Source: Rhodoferax ferrireducens T118
Lineage (GTDB): Bacteria; Pseudomonadota; Gammaproteobacteria; Burkholderiales; Burkholderiaceae_C
DNA: 64,000 nt
Reading direction: 5' to 3'
Assembly: GCF_000013605.1 (NCBI RefSeq)
Contig: NC_007908.1
Coordinates: forward strand, 3,348,001 to 3,412,000
Shown: positions 27,336 to 34,273 of the stretch, one piece after another
Numbering within the stretch: position 1 is the stretch's first letter
Layout of the letters: every line of letters starts with the position of its first letter
The notes under the pieces: generated by a model
What the model saw: only the letters and a program-made list of their open reading frames with translations
What the model was told of the DNA's origin: nothing
The model's database searches: none
Position numbers and translations under genes: made by a program

Positions 27336-28106
27336 ATGCTGCATGCTCTTGAGAAGAACAAAACAGCCTATTACCGACGCTACTTAGGCTACCGTGATGG
27401 GCATGAGAAGCGGGTATGCGAAGAAGACGAAATCACGTCGACGGTATTCGGGCCCCTCGAATTCATCGAGGCGGCCTCAGTCTTTCAATTTTGGAGTGAA
27501 GTATTTCGGCTGCAAGGTCGATCAGCGGCGTTACCAGTGCAAGCGCCTGTTCGTTACAAGTTCAAACTTTGGCCGCGGCATGAGGTCGAACCGGATGCAC
27601 ACCTAACGTTTTTTTCCGCTGAAAACAAACGCTTTGATATCCTGATCGAAGTTAAGTGGCATGCGCCATTAAGTGGTAAAAATCAGCTCCGCCTGCAGTG
27701 GCTGAACTATTTGGATGAGGATGTTAGACAAAATTGCTGGCATGTTTTCATCGCTCCCGAAATTAGTGCGGGCTTAGAGGCCAGGGATTCCGGTAATGTG
27801 TGGAAGATTGGCAATGACGAAAGATTAATTCTTGTCAGTTGGGCTCAGATACGCAATGCCCTGTCCAAGTGTCAGGGACGTCCGGATGGCCTTGCCCGTT
27901 GGGCTGCATTAACGAGCCATTTTCTTGAAAAAATAGGCATCAGACGGTTCAATGGCTTCGATAAGGCCCAAAAAGAGCTACCTGTCGCAGAAATCTTGCA
28001 TCTCTGGTCCTTTAAAGGACTAACCCACCGGTTCACGGGCTTCGCAGTTGCAGCAAATGAACTACCTAAATCAGAGATTGATTTCAAACTTTTTTTCAAG
28101 GAGTAA
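27336..28106 (+). CDS. PD-(D/E)XK-nuclease-like protein
   Basis: This protein has 256 residues. The segment PDAHLTFFSAENKRFDILIEVKWHAPLSGKNQLRLQW (~87-123) has the D-x(n)-E-x-K order of PD-(D/E)XK nucleases (D of FDILIEVKW, then E and K), with a trailing Gln-rich helix as in restriction and resolvase-like enzymes. The rest shows no known domain. A second gene follows after 4 bases, so they are probably a pair. There is no obvious WYL operator directly upstream. Without a profile search the nuclease call is tentative. Confidence 0.5.
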   Translation: MLHALEKNKTAYYRRYLGYRDGHEKRVCEEDEITSTVFGPLEFIEAASVFQFWSEVFRLQGRSAALPVQAPVRYKFKLWPRHEVEPDAHLTFFSAENKRFDILIEVKWHAPLSGKNQLRLQWLNYLDEDVRQNCWHVFIAPEISAGLEARDSGNVWKIGNDERLILVSWAQIRNALSKCQGRPDGLARWAALTSHFLEKIGIRRFNGFDKAQKELPVAEILHLWSFKGLTHRFTGFAVAANELPKSEIDFKLFFKE

Positions 28107-28110
28107 TGTG

Positions 28111-28779
28111 ATGACTGAAGAAGGAAGACAAGTAGTGCAATGCTTCCGTGCGGTATCAGCCTACGGCAAAGAAATTGAAGCTTTATGCGAAACGCTCAAT
28201 GCGCGGCTAACCCAAGAAATTGATAATCTGAAGGACGAATTGCCATGTAAAGTTGCTGGCCAATTTATGAAAAGTTCTCGAGAAGATGAATGGGACTGGA
28301 TCTTTACAGATGTCGCTTATTCATTGCCGTTGATGGACAAGGCGTTTCGGAAAAAAAGGGCCGAAATGTATCTTGGCTACCAGATTAGCCTGACGGGTGA
28401 TGGGATGTCGTTTGATGGAAATGAAGAGCCGTTGCTCCACGTTTGTTTCTGGGATATCGAAATAGGCTTTGGCGATGAAGGCGTGCACATGGCTTATCCG
28501 GTGGATCAGGAGCATCAACCCCGCCTTAAAGACAATCGTCTTATTCTTTGGGAAGGATCAGGCGCTGACTGGAAAAAATATCAATGGACTTTCAGTCTCC
28601 GCTTGCTTGAGCTGAAAACCAGTCAAGATTTGCATGATCGAGTGATTAAACCTGCAATCGCACTATTAAGCGGGGTTGATGTTAGAACGGCACTCCCGGA
28701 TGACTTGGCGGGTCTCGTTATATATCCGGACGAAAGCGTTCTCAACCCTGCTGTTCAAGAAAGTGCCGCAGTCGAATAA
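28111..28779 (+). CDS. hypothetical protein paired with the PD-(D/E)XK-like gene
   Basis: This is a 222-residue acidic protein from the ATG at 28111 (MTEEGRQVVQCFRAVSAYGKEIEAL); AAGGAG at 28098-28103 fits this start, and an alternative GTG lies at 28108. The N-terminal 60 residues look helical, and the middle is beta-rich (ISLTGDGMSFDGNEEPLLHVCFWDIEIGFGDEG). I recognise no family. The 4-base spacing to the upstream gene suggests co-translation and a shared role, perhaps as an inhibitor or specificity partner of the nuclease-like protein. Confidence 0.6.
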   Translation: MTEEGRQVVQCFRAVSAYGKEIEALCETLNARLTQEIDNLKDELPCKVAGQFMKSSREDEWDWIFTDVAYSLPLMDKAFRKKRAEMYLGYQISLTGDGMSFDGNEEPLLHVCFWDIEIGFGDEGVHMAYPVDQEHQPRLKDNRLILWEGSGADWKKYQWTFSLRLLELKTSQDLHDRVIKPAIALLSGVDVRTALPDDLAGLVIYPDESVLNPAVQESAAVE

Positions 28780-28791
28780 GATCGGCATACT

Positions 28792-28818
28792 GTTATGCGA
28801 CACGCTCTGTCGCATAAC
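28792..28818. promoter_or_regulatory. putative operator 4, extended perfect palindrome
   Basis: GTTATGCGACA, five bases CGCTC, then TGTCGCATAAC form a perfect 11-5-11 inverted repeat containing the GCGACA-N5-TGTCGC motif. It stands 46 bases before the FtsZ-like gene. It is the best-conserved of the four copies. Confidence 0.7.
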
Positions 28819-28864
28819 CAGGAACAATCAAACCCGTTGATTCCCCAACCAAAGGAGAACGGGT

Positions 28865-29566
28865 ATGGATCGCAGGTATTTCTTGAAAGGACTCGGGGCC
28901 GGAACTGTTGGCCTGAGTCTGCCCCCCACTGCATCGTCGGCCAAGTCTTGCAAGGTCATTGGCATCGGTGGCACTGGCTGCAATTTTGTCCAAGCTGCCT
29001 CGCAGTCAGGCGCAATTCCGGCAAGTTCGCAATGGGTGCCTGAGTTCATTGGCGTCGACCTCGACCTCGCGGTTCTGAACTACATTGATGCCGACAACGC
29101 AGCCATGCCCGGGTGCGCACCCATTAAGACCGTATCGCTCGCCACGTTAGGCGCGGCAGGGCGAGCAAATCGCGGGCGTGCCGCCGCCTTGCGAAAGCGT
29201 GATGCCTTAAAGGCCGTGCTGGGCGACACAGAGGTGGTCTTTTTGGTGGCTGGGTTGGGCGGAGGAACTGGCAGCAGTGTCACGCCCATCATGGCCAAGT
29301 GGGCGCGTGAAGCTGGCGTGCTGACTGTGGCGGCTGCTGTGACGCCTTTTGCGTTTGAAGGGGAAGCAAGAAACCGAACGGCCGACACCGCATTCAACCA
29401 ACTCAAACGCGAGGCCGACTTGTTAGTTCGATTTCCCAATCAAACGTTGAACGACATTACAGGTGACGACATCGACCAGAGTGAATTTTTCGCCCTTCAA
29501 AACCAGCGCATCGTGGCTTGCGTGCGCGGCTGGATGGAGGGAGCGAACGATGCGACGAGAACTTGA
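28865..29566 (+). CDS. FtsZ/tubulin-like GTPase-fold protein with apparent Tat signal
   Basis: This is a 233-residue protein. Residues ~29-200 follow the FtsZ GTP-binding half: VIGIGGTGCNFVQ (glycine loop T1), FIGVDLDLAVLN (T3 region), VFLVAGLGGGTGSSVTPIMAKWARE (tubulin signature GGGTGSS), and VTPFAFEGEARNRTA. The C-terminal domain with the T7 catalytic loop of full FtsZ (~320-390 residues) is missing. The N-terminus MDRRYFLKGLGAGTVGLSLPP has a twin-arginine RRYFLKG motif, hydrophobic stretch and ASSA cleavage-like site. AAAGGAG precedes the ATG and operator 4 lies upstream. Export of a nucleotide-binding fold would be odd, so the Tat reading needs testing. Confidence 0.7.
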   Translation: MDRRYFLKGLGAGTVGLSLPPTASSAKSCKVIGIGGTGCNFVQAASQSGAIPASSQWVPEFIGVDLDLAVLNYIDADNAAMPGCAPIKTVSLATLGAAGRANRGRAAALRKRDALKAVLGDTEVVFLVAGLGGGTGSSVTPIMAKWAREAGVLTVAAAVTPFAFEGEARNRTADTAFNQLKREADLLVRFPNQTLNDITGDDIDQSEFFALQNQRIVACVRGWMEGANDATRT

Positions 29567-29909
29567 TGACCTTCTTTGCCAGCATTACCCCGACATATTC
29601 CGTGACCGGCACGGCGACAGGGCAGAGACTGGCATGTGTTGGGGTTTCGGTTGTGGGGATGGTTGGTTCGACATCATCGATGGCCTGTGCGCGGAGATCA
29701 CCAGTCAAGTAAAAGCTGGCGCGATGCCACCGGTGGTAGCCAGCCAAGTCAAAGAGAAATCTGGATACCTCCGCTTTTATATTCGTGGCCATTTCAATCG
29801 AGACAACAATCGAGAAGCCCATCGCCTCATTGACCTCGCCCAGCAGAAGGCAGAGCGCATTTGCCAGGAATGTGAAAAGCCGGTTGAACTGCCCGGTGTG
29901 CGCAGGTGA
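29550..29909 (+). CDS. small phage/moron-like hypothetical protein
   Basis: This is a 119-residue protein from the ATG at 29550, overlapping the FtsZ-like gene by 17 bases, with GGAGGGAG just upstream. MRRELDDLLCQHYPDIFRDR and MCWGFGCGDGWFDIIDGLCAEI match a hypothetical family I know from phage and prophage genomes. The C-terminal AERICQECEKP has a paired-cysteine end. The role is unknown. Overlap with the FtsZ-like gene implies co-expression. Confidence 0.65.
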   Translation: MRRELDDLLCQHYPDIFRDRHGDRAETGMCWGFGCGDGWFDIIDGLCAEITSQVKAGAMPPVVASQVKEKSGYLRFYIRGHFNRDNNREAHRLIDLAQQKAERICQECEKPVELPGVRR

Positions 29910-30106
29910 GCGTCAGTGAACGCGTGGTCCTGTCAATGACCGCTATGAGGCCAGTCGGAATGACTTCCGATTGACTCCAATGGGCACGTTGTTCGCGGTC
30001 ACGACTGGCTGCTGTACGGTAGCCCATTTTTTTGAATGCTCCAATGTCAAGTATCCGGCGACCCCTTTTAGGTGACAGCTGGCTCTTGACGCTACATTGA
30101 CGCTAG

Positions 30107-30177
30107 ACGTTTTTCTCCATTGCCGACACTCAATTTTGACGGCCGGCCTCGGAGAGAGTTGACTGGCTCCTGAAGAC
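30107..30177 (+). repeat. 71-bp inverted repeat, right copy
   Basis: This segment matches the reverse complement of 23243-23313 at 61 of 71 positions. It lies between the end of the WYL cassette and the SRAP gene and marks the right limit of that cassette. The remaining 29910-30195 sequence holds no gene. Confidence 0.75.
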
Positions 30178-30195
30178 CAGTGCTCCGGCGATTCG

Positions 30196-31143
30196 CTACG
30201 CGGCCAGCCGGTGCTCGTAGTAAGGACGCTCCCTGTCATCCAGGATGGCGTAGAGTGCCGCGAGATTGGTGGGGTCTGGATTCAACCAGGCGTCGATGTT
30301 TTCAGGCTTGATGGGAATAATGCAGCGGTCGTGACCAGCGGCTGCAACTTCTTCGGGTGGTTCATCCGTGACGGCAGCGAAGGAGTAAAGGTCATCTCCT
30401 GCGTCTCCTGTCCAGTGCGACCACAGGCAGGCGACCAACATGTCCTGTACCGGTCGTGGCTTGAACTCCAGGATCACACTCTCTGTTCGCGCGCCACTTC
30501 CGTCCTTCACTGGTTTGGAGACATGCTCATAGAACGCATTGACGACCATGAGACCGTGTGTGTAGCCGAACTGGTTCTTCCAGAAGCCCTCCAGGCTGTC
30601 CCTTCTTGCGTTATAGGTGCCCGGATACCTCGTATCGTAGGCCGCTGGCTTTCCAGCAGGGCGGCACTGGTAACGCATGGGGCGGACAAGGCGTTTGCCG
30701 TTTTCCACAATCAGCACCGGCGCGAAGTAGCCCGGATAAATTCTTGAATCGCTGTCCTTCAGCTCTGTGCGCCTGGAGTCGGCCAGTTTTGCCAAGATCC
30801 ATTCGATTCTGTTGCTGGCGATTCGCTTGGCCTCGGTAGCCGCCTTTGTGGTCTTGACCGTCAGGCTGCGCTGGGCATCAGCCAGTCGCTTGCGTTGCTT
30901 GAACAACTCCTGCGCCAGTTTGTCGGCTTGCTGAACCTTGTACGCGTCAGTCAAGCGCTTGATGCTGGCTTCGTCTTCACTTTGCGGGGCGATAAACGAC
31001 TCCTCCATCGCCTTGGGAATCTTGATGCGGTCGTTCTCATTTCGGTGCCAGAAAAGTTTGACATATTCCTTGATGTCAATCTCGACGCCGAACGCCCTGA
31101 CGTACTTCCTGTGTTCAGCCCAGATTTGAGCGGAGTAGCACAT
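30196..31143 (-). CDS. SRAP / YedK-HMCES-type abasic-site crosslinking protein
   Basis: This is a 315-residue SOS-response-associated peptidase family protein. The second residue is the family's catalytic Cys (MCYSAQ), which forms a DNA-protein crosslink with abasic sites in single-stranded DNA. Other conserved parts are the Asn/Glu block GLMVVNAFYEHVSKP (~190-205) and the His in GHDRCIIPIKPENIDAWLNP (~270-290). A long Lys/Gln/Arg-rich helical insertion (~60-120) makes it longer than E. coli YedK (222). Phage and plasmids often carry such copies. It overlaps no gene but lies 6 bases after the next upstream ORF, so it probably shares a transcript. Confidence 0.88.
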   Translation of the reverse strand: MCYSAQIWAEHRKYVRAFGVEIDIKEYVKLFWHRNENDRIKIPKAMEESFIAPQSEDEASIKRLTDAYKVQQADKLAQELFKQRKRLADAQRSLTVKTTKAATEAKRIASNRIEWILAKLADSRRTELKDSDSRIYPGYFAPVLIVENGKRLVRPMRYQCRPAGKPAAYDTRYPGTYNARRDSLEGFWKNQFGYTHGLMVVNAFYEHVSKPVKDGSGARTESVILEFKPRPVQDMLVACLWSHWTGDAGDDLYSFAAVTDEPPEEVAAAGHDRCIIPIKPENIDAWLNPDPTNLAALYAILDDRERPYYEHRLAA

Positions 31144-31149
31144 GGCCGA

Positions 31150-31560
31150 TCATTCCTGAGTCTCTGTTTCTTTATCCAGCCAGGTTGTGCCGCGAATGCA
31201 ATTGCCGGAAATGGGTTCTGGCGCGTCATCCCAGGTCTGGCTAAAGAGAAACGTTTTCTCTCCTGCCGGCAGGTCACTGCATGCCGCCGCTACGGCTGCC
31301 TCCTGTGCCTCCCACCAAATGCCGGCCCATTCATGCTGTTCGGACGTCAGCACCAGCTCGGGGTCCTCCAAATCCTGATAATCGGCCGCGCTTGCCGCGG
31401 CATAGGAACTGATTTGCGCCAGCGCAAAGACTCTTTTGGCAGCATTGATGCCGCGCTCGATGTCCTGTTCTGTTGCAGCATCGAGTTCCAGCGTCAGGCG
31501 AAGTCCTGGGGGATCGTAATGCCGATCGATGTTTACAAATTCCTGTTGTAAGGTGGTCAT
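31150..31560 (-). CDS. hypothetical protein upstream of SRAP gene
   Basis: This is a 136-residue acidic protein (MTTLQQEFVNIDRHYDPPGLRLTLELDAATEQDIERGINAAKRVF). The N-terminal strand-plus-helix pattern looks folded and the C-terminus is Glu-rich. I recognise no family. The 6-base gap to the SRAP gene suggests co-transcription. Confidence 0.6.
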   Translation of the reverse strand: MTTLQQEFVNIDRHYDPPGLRLTLELDAATEQDIERGINAAKRVFALAQISSYAAASAADYQDLEDPELVLTSEQHEWAGIWWEAQEAAVAAACSDLPAGEKTFLFSQTWDDAPEPISGNCIRGTTWLDKETETQE

Positions 31561-31649
31561 GTCTTACGTCCTTGCATCTTTGTCGTTCAAACTCTGGCAG
31601 TGAGTGCAGCCAGTTCACTGTACCTCTGTCGTGGCCAGGGTTCAACTGG

Positions 31650-32051
31650 TCAGGCGATTGCACCCACACGCTGAACGGGCTCCTCTTTCCGTGCCCAATA
31701 CGCACAGCCCCGCTCAGGCTGCGCAACGGTTTTGGGCGCGCCTTGTCGCAGGCACCCACTGTGCGTTCGGTAGCTGATCTTTTCACCGACGTGAATCGGA
31801 TGCCAGCCGCCAAAGTGCTCGCAGACCTCACAATTTTTCAGCACACCCAACAGCCTGGGATTTGTGGCAGTGCCCATGAGAAGTCTCAAATCATCAGGAG
31901 TCTCTGCAATCTGGCGCACACAGCGCGATCCCAAAACGCGGATCGCCTCGGGATGAATCTTGCGGATTTCCGCTTCGGTCACACCGTGTATCGTGCTAGT
32001 CCACTGACCCAGCCACTTGATGCGCCATTCCCACAATTCCTCTTGTCTCAT
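31650..32051 (-). CDS. hypothetical zinc-finger-like protein
   Basis: This is a 133-residue protein (MRQEELWEWRIKWLGQWTSTIHG). An HTH-like stretch VTEAEIRKIHPEAIRVLGSRCVRQIAETPDDLRLLM (~24-59) is followed by CEVCEHFGGWHPIHVGEKISYRTHSGCLRQG, a CxxC...H...C arrangement that could bind zinc (~75-102). The likely role is DNA or RNA binding in a plasmid/phage module, but this is inferred only from the cysteine pattern. Confidence 0.55.
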   Translation of the reverse strand: MRQEELWEWRIKWLGQWTSTIHGVTEAEIRKIHPEAIRVLGSRCVRQIAETPDDLRLLMGTATNPRLLGVLKNCEVCEHFGGWHPIHVGEKISYRTHSGCLRQGAPKTVAQPERGCAYWARKEEPVQRVGAIA

Positions 32052-32147
32052 GCTGCCCTCAATACTGTTTATTTGTCCAGTATAGATGCTTTTGGCAGGA
32101 TGGCAACCCAGCTGGGACCTGGGTGCATGCCAGCGCCCAGCCGGTTC

Positions 32148-32965
32148 TGTTAATACGTATTAACAACAGCGCCGTTCCGCGGGATCGCCAGCCGGCCTGG
32201 GCTTTGTTAATACGTATTAACAAACCGCACATTTTTTGCAATATGAAACGTTTAAACGTTTAAACAAACCGACTTCACCGGGATGGCCGGCCGCTCACCA
32301 CTCGGAGGGGCCTGGCTTGGGTTCTCGCGCTTGCTGAGGTGCAGCTCCAAACCGACAACCGCGCACCAAACCAGCAGCTGCTTATTTTTTAGGGATTGCC
32401 AAGGGGGCGGGGACGGTTCAAACCTCACTAGGGGGTTGCCCCGGGCACCCCCCCAAAGCGCCCGTCTTGTTAAAGCGTTTTAACAAAATCCGCGCGTTGT
32501 AGATACGTATATACACGCCAAGAAGTTCATACGTATGAACTTTGGCGCCAACCCCCGGATTGCCGGCCGGCAAAGCGCCGTTTTGTATAAACGTTTTTAC
32601 ACGCCAGCATTCGCAAAGCGCCGTTCCCTCCGGGATTGCCTCGCTGGCGGAGCGCAGATTCTGTCCATACGTATGGACAGCTTTGTCCATACGTATGGAC
32701 ATTTTGCAATATGAAATGTTTAAACGTTTAAACAACCCGGCTCCCAATTACAAGAGCCCGTCTTCACCGGGATTGCCTCGCTTATCGCCTGCTCCTCGGC
32801 CCACAGACCGACATGCTCGCCTTGCATGCGCCAAGAAAGTTTATACGTATAAACTTTGGCGCCGCATACCCAGCGGGATTGCCAGCCTGGCGGAGCACCT
32901 GTTTGTAAATTCGTATTTACAACGCCGGCCGGCAAATTGCTCTTGTATATACGTATATACAAGAG
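32148..32965. repeat. array of thirteen 16-bp palindromes with ACGT-type core
   Basis: Sites with consensus GTNNAWACGTWTNNAC start at 32149, 32206, 32250, 32469, 32499, 32525, 32585, 32663, 32685, 32718, 32839, 32905 and 32945. Examples are GTTAATACGTATTAAC, GTTCATACGTATGAAC, GTCCATACGTATGGAC and GTATATACGTATATAC. Nine are perfect; four (32469, 32499, 32585, 32905) have one mispair. Positions 3-4 vary while positions 13-14 change to match, so symmetry is kept rather than sequence. Several extend outward, up to 28 bp at 32939-32966. A GGGATTGCC-like box occurs between many of them. The 32052-33014 gap holds no gene. Confidence 0.9.
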
Positions 32966-33014
32966 CCCGTCTTCACCGGGCAGGGCGCCAGGGTGGTTGC
33001 AAACTGCGACCACC

Positions 33015-33590
33015 TTAACTCTTACGGCCGGCTCTTTGCAAAAAAGCATCACGCAGCAGGGCGTATTCAACCTCAGTCAATCCAATATTTTCGCGGCAAA
33101 GCACGATGAACGATCGCTCGCGGTCATCGTGCCAACCGAGGAATGTAGCGCCAGACAGCTCATCGTCTAGCACCACCCACCCCTCGTCGCAGCCCGGGTT
33201 TTCATTAAGCCAGTCCTGAATTTCGCGCGCCCGGCCACTGCTTCCGCCACCTTGGCCGCTGATCGGCGTCTCGAAATTTTCATGCAAATTATCAGCCACA
33301 AACGGAAGTCCACCCCGCCGTAAAACCGCATCCAAGGCGGCCCGATTCATAAAATTTCGCCAAGAGGTGGACAGGACGTAAGTCGGCTTGAACTCTGCGT
33401 GCAGCGCAGTTAGAAATGCCTTTGCCTGCGCATCAAAAAGCCCGCGCCAAAGCTCCACAAACTCCAGATCCCCAAAACTCAGACCCGGCTCTTTTTCAAG
33501 CCGACCCAGCGCTTCGATCGCGTCATAGCCGCCAACTGGATTATTGAGACACAGGACGTCGTCAAAATCTAAAAAAAGGATCGTGCGCAA
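33015..33590 (-). CDS. HAD-superfamily phosphatase-like protein (second of three)
   Basis: This is a 191-residue protein starting MRTILFLDFDDVLCLN, with the DxD nucleophile motif of HAD enzymes (the +2 Asp kept, the usual Gly replaced by Asp). Motif II is VLSTSWRNFM (~72-81), and the late acidic motif is WVVLDDELSG (~136-145). It belongs to the same small HAD group as the genes at 23.5 and 37.3 kb but diverges in the middle. It ends next to the palindrome array. The substrate is unknown; a nucleotide or RNA 5'/3'-phosphate is possible from the family. Confidence 0.75.
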   Translation of the reverse strand: MRTILFLDFDDVLCLNNPVGGYDAIEALGRLEKEPGLSFGDLEFVELWRGLFDAQAKAFLTALHAEFKPTYVLSTSWRNFMNRAALDAVLRRGGLPFVADNLHENFETPISGQGGGSSGRAREIQDWLNENPGCDEGWVVLDDELSGATFLGWHDDRERSFIVLCRENIGLTEVEYALLRDAFLQRAGRKS

Positions 33591-33843
33591 GCTGCTCTTT
33601 CAAGTCAATAATCAAGTCCATGTGCTGGTCCGGAGCTGCCGCCGCGGTATTTGGCAGTTCAGCCTGGTGGGAAAAATGCTTGTCGTGCTAATGTTGGCGT
33701 GACCCGCCAATGCCGCCACGCCGCATAGCCCTAAGATTACTCTCATTATCTTATGGCTAAATTTAGGCAGCAGATCAGCGGCTTGATTCCGCTATCAATA
33801 AAAGATAAATGAAATCAATAGCTTACGAGCTACGATTAAGCAC

Positions 33844-34206
33844 TCAATCGTAGCCTGCCGGCCCTGGCGGCTCCGGCACAAAACCTCCCAGCGGAGCGTG
33901 CTGGACGTATGAAAAAAGCGCTTCTTTTGCTGAGGCGATCGTCTCCGCGCCGCTGAGCCAACCAGCAAGCACCGAGTTTGAACGGTGGCGCCACACTTCT
34001 GCGGCGACTTCGAGGCTGACGTCCTGGCCAAGTTCAGCGAGGGCGATTTGCACATTGAGCGCGGCATGCCGCTCATCCGCATCGACGGGGCCGGGCCTAG
34101 CGCCGGCCAGCTCAGTGCAAATTCGGGCCAAGCGTGCCAAATTTGAATCAAACGCTGGCTGACTGTTTTTTGACGTCACGATCGAGTCTTTCGAGCAAGC
34201 GGTCAT
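33844..34206 (-). CDS. hypothetical protein, 5' leader disrupted by IS66 insertion
   Basis: This is a 120-residue protein from the ATG at 34206 (MTACSKDSIVTSKNSQPAFDSNLARLARICTELAG). A helical middle (ALNVQIALAELGQDVSLEVAAEVWRHR) is followed by a Pro/Gly-rich tail. No family is recognised. The IS66 target duplication ends 7 bases before this ATG on the upstream side, so its native ribosome-binding site and promoter were displaced and the gene may now be silent. Between this gene and the HAD gene (33591-33843) I see no gene. Confidence 0.5.
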   Translation of the reverse strand: MTACSKDSIVTSKNSQPAFDSNLARLARICTELAGARPGPVDADERHAALNVQIALAELGQDVSLEVAAEVWRHRSNSVLAGWLSGAETIASAKEALFSYVQHAPLGGFVPEPPGPAGYD

Positions 34207-34212
34207 TTTGAC

Positions 34213-34220
34213 CAAAAAAA
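34213..34220. repeat. 8-bp target-site duplication, left
   Basis: CAAAAAAA directly precedes the left end of the IS66 element and is repeated exactly at 36707-36714. IS66 elements make 8-bp duplications. Confidence 0.9.
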
Positions 34221-34273
34221 GTAAGCACGCAGCGAACCCATCTTGACCACAGCGCAGTGGCTGTGTCTGGGAA

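Noticed and set aside
32148..32965. CRISPR array
   Set aside because: The repeats are short full palindromes with different sequences and irregular spacing (22 to over 200 bp). There are no uniform spacers and no cas genes.
32148..32965. Integron attC sites
   Set aside because: The sites lack the paired R''/L''-L'/R' layout with extrahelical bases, no cassettes lie between them and no integron integrase is present.
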